DNA from: an uncultured Blautia sp.
GTDB lineage: Bacteria; Bacillota; Clostridia; Lachnospirales; Lachnospiraceae
Reading direction: 5' to 3'
Length of the DNA: 30,408 nucleotides
Assembly: GCA_900541985.1 (NCBI GenBank)
Contig: UQLX01000029.1
Coordinates: 1-30,408, forward strand
Shown here: piece after piece, positions 23,433 through 30,408 of the stretch
How positions within the stretch are numbered: position 1 is the first letter of the stretch
Layout of the letters: each line of letters starts with the position of its first letter
Notes under the pieces: generated by a model
Seen by the model: the letters and a program-made list of their open reading frames with translations, nothing else
Databases searched by the model: none
Told to the model about the DNA's origin: nothing
Made by a program: the position numbers and the translations under genes

Positions 23433-25740
23433 TGGTTGCAGTAATCGGCATGTTACAGATGCGTTTTGCCGGAGCGAAAGGTGCAAGAAGAGAAGTGAAC
23501 ACAAGCAGCACCAGTATTTCTCCAATAGATGTTAAAGGGATTTGCCATGCCGTTCCCCAATAATTTGTAATCATCTGCGAATAGAGAAAATGATGCAGCG
23601 GTAACCCCAGACCACAACCTGCGAGGAATCCAAGCATTGTGTACGTGGCGGCTTCCATGAGAATCATCTTCTTGATTTGTAAACTATCCATTCCCACTGC
23701 ACGCATGGCTCCGTATTGCTTTGTTCTTGCAGACACGCTCATAGAAATACTGTTTACCGTATGAATAATAGTAATCAATGTGATCACGGCGAGGAATCCA
23801 TAAACAAACAGGCAGAACATAAAATAGGTATTTTGTGTGTCTTTGTTTTGCGCCAGTCGATCATAAAAGCGATAATGACCATCTGCCAATACGTGAAGCT
23901 CATTTACATTCTGCTCTGTTGCTTTTTTGGACAGCTGTACGTCAAGAACAGCATAGGCATCTTTGCCTGTAATTTCCTTGAACGTTTTCTCTGAGCAAAT
24001 CACAGTTGGCTGATCCGATGTATCAAAGGGACTATCTTTCAGGACTCCAGCCACGGTAAGCTCTGTCTGCTCCAGCTGAATCGTATCTCCAACCTTCAAA
24101 GAATTGCTTTTATCAAAAACCGTCAGTACACCGTTGTCTTCAGAGACAGCTGATATATCACCTGCAATCAAATCTTCAGCTGCCCACTGAAACTGCTGAT
24201 TTTCATAAGAAATCAAATCAATTTGCCCCAATTTCCCTTCATATTCTGCAGGAAGGCTTTGATACATCCGCCCAAATACCCGCTTTACATACGGCCGGCT
24301 TTCCACCTCTTTGGCAAAACTTTGTTTAATGTCGCACAGATTATCAGGACTACTATAAAAGACATCTGGTGCCCATGGCTTTAAGGGATTGAGTGCCATA
24401 TTCACCCATTGTATAAGAACGGAAAAGCTCAAAATCATAATGATGCTGAGTGCAAAGGAGCCAGTCATGAGAAGTAGATTTTTGGGAGAGGATACGGCAT
24501 GATGAATCCCCAAGGCCATCTCAATTTTCAAAAAGTTCTGCTTGATTGGCCGGGATGTGTTCCAATTTTCGGAAAGATTTCCGGTAACAGCCGCAACCGG
24601 AGAAACACCTGCCGCCCGCCTTGCAGGAGAGATGGAAGATAACAGCACGGTCAAAACACCAACAACAATTCCGCTGATGATACCGACACTACTAATCCCA
24701 AATAGCGGAATCTGTACAAATTCAGCGCCCGCACCAAACCGGAGCAGTGCACAAAGCATCCATGTGCCCACAATCCCAATTATCACGCCAATCGGAACCG
24801 CTGTTTTGCACCAATAGAGTGCTTCCAACTTGACTATGTGCATAACTTGTGCCCGGCTTGCTCCAATACAACGAAGCATTCCAAAAAATTGTGTTCTCTC
24901 TGCGGTTCCGCTGTTCAGGCTTCCCGCAATCATAAAGACTCCCGCAGCCAAAACCAGAACAAACAAGATTGCAGCTACAAGGTACATTCCCATGACATAA
25001 GAATCACTGCTGAATCCCGTCAATCCCAGCAAAGCCGTGTTTTCGGATAATGTTTCGTCGGTAAAGCCATAGGTTTTCCGCAACTCTGCAATCACCTTAC
25101 GAATATGGATATTCTCGTAAAAGCGTACAAAACAAACGGGAGTTAGCTTACTTCCTTCTGCTTTTGCAAGACTTTGGAAGGAGTCCCAATTTAGAAAAGC
25201 CCCCACAATATCGGCATCTGTGGTAATGGTAACATCTCCTCCAAAACCGGAAATCGTATAGCCAAAATCTCCAGCTGGTGTATGTACGGTAATCGCATCT
25301 CCAATCTTCAGAGAAAGCAGTTCCTTTGAACGATTCGAAAGTAAAATTTCATCCTCTTTTGTAGGATATCGGCCCTCCGTCAAATTGTCATAGATCTCCG
25401 TTAGAATCGCATTATCACCACCTACGATGACGCAGCTTTTTCCATTGATCGTATAGTCTTCGGATAAATCAAAGTTCAGTCCGTTATAACGGGAGGACGT
25501 CATCACATCTGTTCGCTGTGCGATTTGCTCAATCTGTTGCTCGGATGGCTCCTTCAACATGATATGCCAGTTCCCATGTTCTTTGATCACTCGTGTCTTT
25601 TCCATGCGAATCGCCATATCTGCCATGCTGAAAATCATCGTAACCAACAGCACTGAGATAATGATGCACAGCATCGTCATCCTATTCTGTCTCTTCCGCA
25701 CTTTTGCAGAAATCGGAATAAGGCTAAGATAGCTTTTCAT
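23419..25740 (-). CDS. FtsX-type ABC transporter permease (antimicrobial peptide-type module)
   Basis: This 773-residue permease has two FtsX/MacB-like halves. One membrane helix near the N-terminus (about 21-43) is followed by a large extracellular domain (to about 250) and three helices (about 255-375). The second half has a helix (about 415-440), another large extracellular domain, and three helices (about 640-755). NSGTAERTQFFGMLRCIGAS and SVSARTKQYGAMRAVGMD are the paired FtsX cytoplasmic motifs. It should work with the preceding ATPase in export or mechanotransmission, for instance of peptides or envelope substrates. The start is ATG 25740, overlapping the ATPase stop as ATGA with GGGAGG eight bases before it. 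The stop is at the IS junction, though the C-terminus looks natural. Confidence 0.88.
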   Translation of the reverse strand: MKSYLSLIPISAKVRKRQNRMTMLCIIISVLLVTMIFSMADMAIRMEKTRVIKEHGNWHIMLKEPSEQQIEQIAQRTDVMTSSRYNGLNFDLSEDYTINGKSCVIVGGDNAILTEIYDNLTEGRYPTKEDEILLSNRSKELLSLKIGDAITVHTPAGDFGYTISGFGGDVTITTDADIVGAFLNWDSFQSLAKAEGSKLTPVCFVRFYENIHIRKVIAELRKTYGFTDETLSENTALLGLTGFSSDSYVMGMYLVAAILFVLVLAAGVFMIAGSLNSGTAERTQFFGMLRCIGASRAQVMHIVKLEALYWCKTAVPIGVIIGIVGTWMLCALLRFGAGAEFVQIPLFGISSVGIISGIVVGVLTVLLSSISPARRAAGVSPVAAVTGNLSENWNTSRPIKQNFLKIEMALGIHHAVSSPKNLLLMTGSFALSIIMILSFSVLIQWVNMALNPLKPWAPDVFYSSPDNLCDIKQSFAKEVESRPYVKRVFGRMYQSLPAEYEGKLGQIDLISYENQQFQWAAEDLIAGDISAVSEDNGVLTVFDKSNSLKVGDTIQLEQTELTVAGVLKDSPFDTSDQPTVICSEKTFKEITGKDAYAVLDVQLSKKATEQNVNELHVLADGHYRFYDRLAQNKDTQNTYFMFCLFVYGFLAVITLITIIHTVNSISMSVSARTKQYGAMRAVGMDSLQIKKMILMEAATYTMLGFLAGCGLGLPLHHFLYSQMITNYWGTAWQIPLTSIGEILVLLVFTSLLAPFAPAKRICNMPITATINEL

Positions 25741-26420
25741 TCGCGGCACCTCCCGAAGTCGGTCAGTACACCGTCCGATACCTGCAAAACCCGGTCAGCC
25801 GTCTGCGCGATACTGCGATTGTGGGTAATCATAATGATGGTCTGCTCGTATTTTTTCGATGCCTCTTTCAGCAGGGCAATGACTTCGCTGCTGTTCTGCG
25901 TGTCCAGATTGCCGGTCGGCTCGTCAGCTAAGATTAGAGCTGGCCGGGTGATAAGCGCCCGCCCGATTGCCACACGCTGCTGCTGGCCACCGGAAAGCTG
26001 GCTTGGCAGGTGGTTACGACGCTCTTTCAGGTTCAGTACCGTCAGTAGTTCTTCCAGATACTTCTTATCCGGCTTCTGGTAGTCCAGCAGCATAGGGAAA
26101 ATGATATTCTGTTCCACGGTCAGCTCCGGCACAAGGTTGAACGCCTGAAAGATGAAGCCGATATTCCTGCGCCGGAATACGGTCAGTTTCTTGTCGTTCA
26201 TGGAAAAAATGTCCTTGCCGTCGATCCTCACCTTGCCCGATGTGGGCGTGTCCAGAGCGCCGATCATGTTCAGCAGCGTACTCTTGCCGGAACCGGATTC
26301 CCCCACGATTGCCACATATTCACCTTTGGGGATGGAAAAGCTGACATCTTTCAGTGCCTTAACAGCGGTTTCCCCGCTGCCATAGGTCTTACAAATCTTG
26401 TTGACCTCTAATAAATTCAT
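25737..26420 (-). CDS. ABC transporter ATP-binding protein (LolD/MacB type)
   Basis: This 227-residue ATPase drives the FtsX-type permease encoded next. Walker A (GESGSGKST, about 40-48), signature LSGGQQQR, Walker B (LILADEPTGNLD) and H-loop His (MITHNRS) are all intact, and GFIFQAFNLVPELT is the Q-loop of the LolD/MacB/BceA group. AGAGGTG precedes the ATG at ten bases. Its DNA is visibly richer in GC than the permease and kinase genes beside it, which suggests a mosaic origin. It probably heads its own transcript: the 109-base gap upstream holds direct repeats that look like a response-regulator site. Confidence 0.93.
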   Translation of the reverse strand: MNLLEVNKICKTYGSGETAVKALKDVSFSIPKGEYVAIVGESGSGKSTLLNMIGALDTPTSGKVRIDGKDIFSMNDKKLTVFRRRNIGFIFQAFNLVPELTVEQNIIFPMLLDYQKPDKKYLEELLTVLNLKERRNHLPSQLSGGQQQRVAIGRALITRPALILADEPTGNLDTQNSSEVIALLKEASKKYEQTIIMITHNRSIAQTADRVLQVSDGVLTDFGRCRE

Positions 26421-26517
26421 AGTGCAAACACCTCTTTCTTATGTTTTTGCGATGCAGACAGGCAGACTTCATTTCCTATCTACGACTGAAAGAATAGCAC
26501 TGAAATATTACTGTAAC

Positions 26518-26544
26518 CCTACAATCAGCCTACAATTTTGTAGG
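26518..26544 (-). promoter_or_regulatory. Direct heptamer repeats upstream of the ABC genes (candidate regulator site)
   Basis: On the minus strand, TTGTAGG occurs at 26535-26529 and 26524-26518, an 11-base period, which is the usual geometry for OmpR-type dimers. A third heptamer, in inverted orientation, lies at 26538-26544. The repeats cover the kinase stop codon and stand immediately upstream of a possible promoter (TGCTATTCT, about 26501-26493). A site at this distance fits activation of the ABC genes by the regulator encoded in the same cluster. Confidence 0.55.
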
Positions 26545-27567
26545 AATCAGAAAATTCATCGTGAAACTTGTCCCTCTGCCCAATTCACTGTCTACCTCGA
26601 TTGCTCCCCCGTGTGCTTCAATGACTGCTTTCGCAAGCGGGAGGCCAAGACCGATACCCTGTGTATCTTTTGAAAAACGGCTGCGATAAAAACGCTTGAA
26701 AATATGGTGTATATCCTCCGGGTGGATGCCACATCCATTATCCTTTACCACAATTTGAACACCAGATGGCAACGCCTTCCATGTGATGCGAATGGCAGCA
26801 CCATTTTCCGTATGGTCAAACGCATTTTTCACAATATTGTCGATTGCCTCAGACAGCCAATCACGATCACAGCAAAGAGAAACTTGATCCGAGCCAGACA
26901 GAATGATTTCCTTCTTTTCCTGTCTGGCTCTATATGCAAAATGCAGTTCAATATCCCGTATCATATCCGCCACATTCTCTGTGGCCTTTTCCAACACGAT
27001 GGCACCGGCATCCAGTCTTGTAATCTTGAGCAGGTTTTGTACCAGTGTTTCAATGCGGTCAAGTTCCTGTTCGGATAAATCAGCAAACTCTTTTACCGTA
27101 CTCAATTCCATATCTTCGTCCTGAAGCAGACCATTATAAATATTCAAAGCAGCCAGCGGTGTTTTCAGTTGGTGGAAAATATCGGAGATTGTATTTTTCA
27201 GAAATTCCTTTTCCCGAAGTTCGTTATCTGCGTGAGCATTTAAGACAGCCGACAGAGAATTAACAGAATGAAACAACCGATACAGTTCGCCCTCATCATC
27301 ACATTCAATACGGGCATTGTGATCTCCGTCAAGATACGCATTGATCTGTGATACCGCCTGTTCCATAACTTGATTTTGTTTGGTGAAATAGGAACAACAC
27401 GCTGCCAATATGGTCCCTCCTTCCAATACAAAAACAAGCAATAGGAACAAAGAAAACTGCTGATAGCACAGCCATAAGAACCCTTGTGTCAGCAGAAAGG
27501 AGGTCACCCAAATAACTGATAATACAAGAAACAATCTTTTGATCTCTTTGTTTGCAAATATTTTCAT
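26530..27567 (-). CDS. Sensor histidine kinase with short sensor loop
   Basis: This 345-residue kinase has two membrane helices (about 11-33 and 37-60) joined by a very short loop, so it lacks an extracellular sensor. Short-loop kinases of this kind (BceS-like) usually take their signal from a partner ABC transporter. A HAMP-like linker follows; HisKA has H132 in DIFHQLKTPLAALN. The HATPase domain has NIVKNAFDHTENG, DNGCGI and GIGLGLPLAKAV. GTGAGGGG precedes the ATG, eight bases after the regulator gene. The operon order regulator-kinase-ATPase-permease supports a detoxification module. The final codons lie within the repeats described above. Confidence 0.92.
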   Translation of the reverse strand: MKIFANKEIKRLFLVLSVIWVTSFLLTQGFLWLCYQQFSLFLLLVFVLEGGTILAACCSYFTKQNQVMEQAVSQINAYLDGDHNARIECDDEGELYRLFHSVNSLSAVLNAHADNELREKEFLKNTISDIFHQLKTPLAALNIYNGLLQDEDMELSTVKEFADLSEQELDRIETLVQNLLKITRLDAGAIVLEKATENVADMIRDIELHFAYRARQEKKEIILSGSDQVSLCCDRDWLSEAIDNIVKNAFDHTENGAAIRITWKALPSGVQIVVKDNGCGIHPEDIHHIFKRFYRSRFSKDTQGIGLGLPLAKAVIEAHGGAIEVDSELGRGTSFTMNFLIPTKL

Positions 27568-27574
27568 AGACCCC

Positions 27575-28261
27575 TCACCCGATCACATTCCATTTGTAAC
27601 CCATTCCCCGAACCGTCAGGAGCATTTGTGGTTCACTCGGATTATCCTCGATCTTCATACGCAGCCGCCTCATATATACGGTAAGGGTACTGCTGTCAAT
27701 ATAATTTCCATCGCAGTCCCATAGCTTATCTAAAATTTGTTCTTTGGTAAGTACCATGTTAGGGTTTCTCATAAACAGACACAGCAGTTTATATTCTGCG
27801 GCAGTCAGATCCAATAGCTTTCCATTCTTGAACGCCTCCCCTTGCAGCAAAAGCACTTTCATTCCGTTGGATTCCAGCTGTGTATCTGCGGAGCTAAAAT
27901 CCTTTGCCCGACGAAGCAATGCATTTACTCTGGATACTAACACTCCCAGCTTAAACGGTTTTGTAATATAATCGTCTCCGCCAATGTCCAATCCCATGAT
28001 AATGTTCATTTCTTCATCTGCCGCTGTCAAAAACATGATGGGGACTTTGGAAACCTGCCGCACTTTTTTGCAAAATTCAAATCCAGTGCCATCCGGCAGT
28101 GATACATCAAGTACCAGCAAATCATATTTTCCATCTGTCCACAAACTGTCTGCTTCTTTGAGGGTTCTGGCAACAACTAATTCAAATCCCTGTTTTTTGA
28201 ACGCAAGAGAAAGCCCGTTAATCAGGCTCAGATCATCTTCAAGAAGTAATATATTACTCAT
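27575..28261 (-). CDS. OmpR/PhoB-family response regulator
   Basis: This 228-residue regulator is encoded beside the short-loop kinase. Its receiver domain has E8/D9/D10, phospho-acceptor D52 in LLVLDVSLPDGTG, T in MFLTAADEE and Lys in YITKPFKLG. The winged helix covers about 130-225 (LTAAEYKLLCLFMRN, SSTLTVYMRRLRMKIE, TVRGMGYKWN). The start is ATG 28261 (MSNILLLEDD), which has AAAGGAG at the right distance; an in-frame start upstream at 28333 lies inside the preceding gene. It overlaps that gene by eight bases. The likely target is the ABC operon next door. It is not closely similar to the 2483-3166 regulator. Confidence 0.93.
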   Translation of the reverse strand: MSNILLLEDDLSLINGLSLAFKKQGFELVVARTLKEADSLWTDGKYDLLVLDVSLPDGTGFEFCKKVRQVSKVPIMFLTAADEEMNIIMGLDIGGDDYITKPFKLGVLVSRVNALLRRAKDFSSADTQLESNGMKVLLLQGEAFKNGKLLDLTAAEYKLLCLFMRNPNMVLTKEQILDKLWDCDGNYIDSSTLTVYMRRLRMKIEDNPSEPQMLLTVRGMGYKWNVIG

Positions 28262-28442
28262 GCTTTTGCTCCTTTCCTTGTTTTGTCCGGCCATCAACTG
28301 GCTTTTCCACAGTTTTAGGGAGCAGCCAAACACCGGCCATCTTCACAGCGCCGGAGATACGCCCACCGGCACAATAATAATTCACTCTACGAGGTGTCAC
28401 GCCCCATTTCTCGGCGGCCTCTTTTAATGTCATATAGTCCAT
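28254..28442 (-). CDS. Small helix-turn-helix protein (excisionase/MerR-like fold)
   Basis: This 62-residue protein begins YMTLKEAAEKWGVTPRRVNYYC, an HTH_17/MerR-like DNA-binding helix pair, followed by the wing AGGRISGAVKMAGVWLLP and a charged tail (DGRTKQGKEQKHE). Similar small proteins are common next to accessory modules in conjugative elements of Clostridia. It may regulate the operon it heads; a recombination-directionality role is possible but no integrase is present. GGAGG stands six bases before ATG 28442; ATG 28433 is an alternative. Its end overlaps the regulator gene by eight bases. Confidence 0.75.
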   Translation of the reverse strand: MDYMTLKEAAEKWGVTPRRVNYYCAGGRISGAVKMAGVWLLPKTVEKPVDGRTKQGKEQKHE

Positions 28443-28462
28443 CTCGCACCTCCATAGAATCT

Positions 28463-28491
28463 ATTATAGTTCTTTAAATCGAACAATACAA
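28463..28491 (-). promoter_or_regulatory. Promoter of the HTH/two-component operon
   Basis: On the minus strand, TTGTAT (28491-28486) and TATAAT (28468-28463) are separated by exactly 17 bases, 20 bases before the HTH start codon. The spacer holds a weak inverted repeat, GTTC-N8-GAAC (28484-28469), a possible operator for the HTH protein. Confidence 0.7.
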
Positions 28492-28514
28492 CCTTCAATA
28501 TTAAGTGTTTGGAA

Positions 28515-28784
28515 TCAGTCATGAAAAATCCCCCTTTCTTCGATTATGGGAAAGGGCGGCAGCAAAATCATTCCCCATATACCATCTATTATGGTCGCAA
28601 ATTCTCTATTTTTGGATTATTGAAAACTGTCCTGCTGATTCCGCCGCATACAAAGAATGGCAGCAATAGCCGCATAAAACGGAGCACCAGCGTTACGAAT
28701 TGTATCAATAAAAAAGCATACAAATACAGCGAATACAGTTTTATAAATACGTCCCCCGACTTTTAGGCCACTTATAAATGATTT
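28515..28784 (-). pseudogene. Decayed aromatic acid exporter (FUSC/DUF939-like) fragment
   Basis: Reading the minus strand from about 28784 gives a continuous frame with GLKVGGRIYKTVFAVFVCF, then FYAAIAAILCM, an in-frame TAA at 28617-28619, and further SKNREFATIIDGIWGMILL before a final stop at 28515. The invariant R-x-x-KT, the hydrophobic helix and the FYAAIAA turn recall the N-terminal membrane region of aromatic-acid-exporter/FUSC proteins (usually about 350 residues). No start codon is present, the C-terminal part is missing, and one nonsense codon interrupts it, so this is a remnant. It fills most of the otherwise gene-free 28443-28823 interval. Family recognition is by eye only. Confidence 0.55.
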
Positions 28785-28823
28785 TTAGCGCAAAATGGCA
28801 AAATTTCTGCGTAGAAAATACAC

Positions 28824-30326
28824 TTATGCCAAAGCTGGTATAAGCACAAGATTTCTAATAGCAAACCCAGCGGCAATGACTTCTTTGCCGTAGGCTGTTG
28901 GAAAATATTTATAAGTTCCCTCAACTCGTTCAATAATCCCGTGAAGGCGGAGCCTCTTGAATATTCTGGACATAGCGGAGGAACTGATATCTCCCAGATA
29001 CTGGCGGATGTCTTTTCCCTGCATTCCAAAAGTCATATATTCTCCACGGCTGATGGCTTCAAGTATTCGCAGGTCACGCTCTGCAAAGAAATTAAGCCCC
29101 CGGTAGGAACGCTCATTTTCCATAATCGGGCCGCTGACTTTTGTCAGATTCCCGTTGCCTTTACTGTGGTCATCAAACGACGAGATGAATTCCAGATACC
29201 GGTAGTTAGCCGCTTTCATAATTGTGAATAACTGGTAGAGGCTATAAATGCTCTTTTTTAATGGAGCCTTTTGTTCCGTGGTGCTGCCGTCCCGGTGTTC
29301 TACCTTTCGTTTTACCCGGAAAGTCCCGATATCATTGCAGGTACTTTCTATCCGTAAGACATGGCCAAACTTATCGTACATTTTGATTGATACATCACCC
29401 ATATGGTGTTTGATCCTGGTTCCGAGAATCCGCTGGTTATAGTTGGTTCCGACTTCTTTCTTACAGTTATAGGTAATACGTTGTCCAAGAAAAGTAGCAA
29501 TGTTATCCGGTTTTACAGTAAAGATTGCTGTCCTGACGATTTCATCATAAAGGGGTTCCAGATCAGCCGGCTGTTTGAACATGATATCCGTAGCACATTC
29601 AATCTGCTGAATTGTCCATGTATAATTAAGCCCGAGGTTTTCCACAACAGGGCAGTATCGTTTGGCAAAGACATCCAGGACTTTATGAAGGTCTTCCGGA
29701 TTGATCCTGTCCGAGAGTTTCTGGGCGGTTTCAACATCAGAGACTTCGAGGAAAGCGTTATCGTGCATGCGGAAATCAATATTCTTCTTTTGCAGCTTAC
29801 TGGCAAGAAGGTTATGCCCATTCATATAGAACTGCAAACGGAACGGCACCCAGGTAGGGACACGCAAATAGCACAGGCCAAGTTCTTTATCAATGAAATA
29901 AAAGTAATAATGGAGACATTTGCTCCGGTCAAATTTGAGGAATGTTTTACCAGTTGTTTTATCATGCCATGGTTTATAAGTATTGCACTGTTCCATGGCA
30001 GAAAAGATGTGAATTAATCCTTCTGTCTTGCCGGTATTAGAGATAATTTCCTGGATGCGGTCATCTTTACGGAAAGCGCGGAGTTTACGGATGAATTCAA
30101 TTTCAATGCCATTCTCATCAGCGATTCGCTGTGCATTCTGGCGGACTTGCTCAGTAAAAGGCTGTGAGAAACTTGGAAAATCAAAAATACGGATGCCGTT
30201 GGCTTTGAGATAACTGGTCATACCTTCCGCATGACTCCATCCGGGAATATATCCCTGAACGATTATACGGTCATAACAGGTAAGAGTACCATAAATTTTG
30301 TCAGTATATTTATCTGTAAGAAACAT
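28824..30326 (-). CDS. Uncharacterised 500-residue protein with C-terminal winged helix
   Basis: I do not know this family's function. The protein is soluble, with no membrane segment or signal peptide. Conserved-looking blocks are GWSHAEGM near the N-terminus, YKPWHDKTTGKTFL, KCLHYYFYFIDKELGLCYLR and FRLQFYMNGHNLLA (about 140-200), RIKHHMGDVSIKMYDK with VLRIES (about 325-355), and a MarR-like winged helix in the last 90 residues (DIRQYLGDISSSAMSR, FKRLRLHGIIERV, YKYF). I recall near-identical blocks in proteins from many phyla, often multi-copy and sometimes labelled as MarR regulators, which suggests a mobile gene. ATG 30326 is preferred (GGAGG eight bases before); a TTG at 30341 is possible. 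The gene is complete. Confidence 0.7.
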   Translation of the reverse strand: MFLTDKYTDKIYGTLTCYDRIIVQGYIPGWSHAEGMTSYLKANGIRIFDFPSFSQPFTEQVRQNAQRIADENGIEIEFIRKLRAFRKDDRIQEIISNTGKTEGLIHIFSAMEQCNTYKPWHDKTTGKTFLKFDRSKCLHYYFYFIDKELGLCYLRVPTWVPFRLQFYMNGHNLLASKLQKKNIDFRMHDNAFLEVSDVETAQKLSDRINPEDLHKVLDVFAKRYCPVVENLGLNYTWTIQQIECATDIMFKQPADLEPLYDEIVRTAIFTVKPDNIATFLGQRITYNCKKEVGTNYNQRILGTRIKHHMGDVSIKMYDKFGHVLRIESTCNDIGTFRVKRKVEHRDGSTTEQKAPLKKSIYSLYQLFTIMKAANYRYLEFISSFDDHSKGNGNLTKVSGPIMENERSYRGLNFFAERDLRILEAISRGEYMTFGMQGKDIRQYLGDISSSAMSRIFKRLRLHGIIERVEGTYKYFPTAYGKEVIAAGFAIRNLVLIPALA

Positions 30327-30340
30327 CAATGCATCCTCCA

Positions 30341-30382
30341 ACGTTTTTCTTTCATTGTAATCAAAACGTAGCGGAAATGCAA
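30341..30382 (-). promoter_or_regulatory. Promoter and leader hairpin of the 500-residue protein gene
   Basis: On the minus strand, TTGCAT (30382-30377) and TACAAT (30359-30354) are spaced by 17 bases. ACGTTTT (30369-30363) and AAAACGT (30347-30341) form a seven-base inverted repeat around the -10, ending just before the GGAGG. It could be an operator for the encoded winged-helix protein. Confidence 0.5.
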
Positions 30383-30408
30383 AACTTTTCCGGTTTATCC
30401 GGGTTAGG

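Noticed and set aside
28509..28766. 85-codon plus-strand open frame
   Set aside because: The opposite strand carries exporter-like protein similarity, so this is a shadow of the remnant.
1..30408. CRISPR array, tRNA or rRNA genes, integrase, conjugation genes
   Set aside because: No regularly spaced repeats, cloverleaf, rRNA cores, tyrosine/serine recombinase or relaxase was recognised in the window.

Overview
The window looks like chromosomal DNA of a gut Lachnospiraceae (Blautia/Ruminococcus-like Firmicutes). The reasons are strong AGGAGG-type ribosome binding sites, many ATGA stop/start overlaps, a DUF4179/ECF sigma pair, a C-GCAxxG-C-C protein, tandem heterodimeric ABC exporters, and mobile DNA of the kind common in this family. 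The genus is an inference; no rRNA or tRNA gene was seen.

Positions 1-21050 read as ordinary, densely packed chromosome. From left to right: a minus-strand ECF sigma factor with its membrane anti-sigma factor (226-2231), preceded by a plausible self-recognised promoter; a plus-strand OmpR-type response regulator and histidine kinase (2483-4692) ending in a strong terminator; a hisH-hisF-ung-flippase operon (4782-8491); a convergent ogt; a MATE / Nudix / sugar acetyltransferase / cysteine-rich protein operon (9140-11974) ending in a bidirectional terminator; a minus-strand ABC exporter pair (12032-15570); a divergent GNAT / YkgJ-type pair (15673-16838); and a MarR-regulated second ABC exporter pair (16935-21050). 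The MarR gene has a consensus promoter (TTGACA-17-TATAAT) followed at once by a 6+4+6 inverted repeat, so the operon is probably autorepressed. In both exporter pairs the first gene has a degenerate ATPase site and the second a canonical one.

Positions 21051-22028 are a non-coding and decayed zone. It holds a nested hairpin, a dispersed repeat also found at the left end of the window (about 58-166), a GC-rich hairpin pair, and a 269-bp imperfect palindrome (21241-21509) with near-identical ends. These sit next to a phospholipase D/cardiolipin synthase-like gene that has lost its 5' part.

Positions 22029-30408 look acquired. An IS4-family transposase gene (YREK signature complete, C-terminus apparently cut off) joins the lost end of the phospholipase gene to a minus-strand operon of HTH protein, response regulator, histidine kinase, ABC ATPase and FtsX-type permease. 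This resembles antimicrobial-peptide sensing and export modules. Direct heptamer repeats with an 11-bp period lie before the ATPase gene and are a good candidate for the regulator's own binding site. Upstream are a decayed aromatic-acid-exporter (FUSC/DUF939-like) fragment with an in-frame stop, and a 500-residue protein of a family I recall as widespread but uncharacterised, ending in a winged helix.

The two items most deserving follow-up are the 21.2-21.5 kb palindrome with its adjoining repeats, and the 500-residue protein at 28824-30326.
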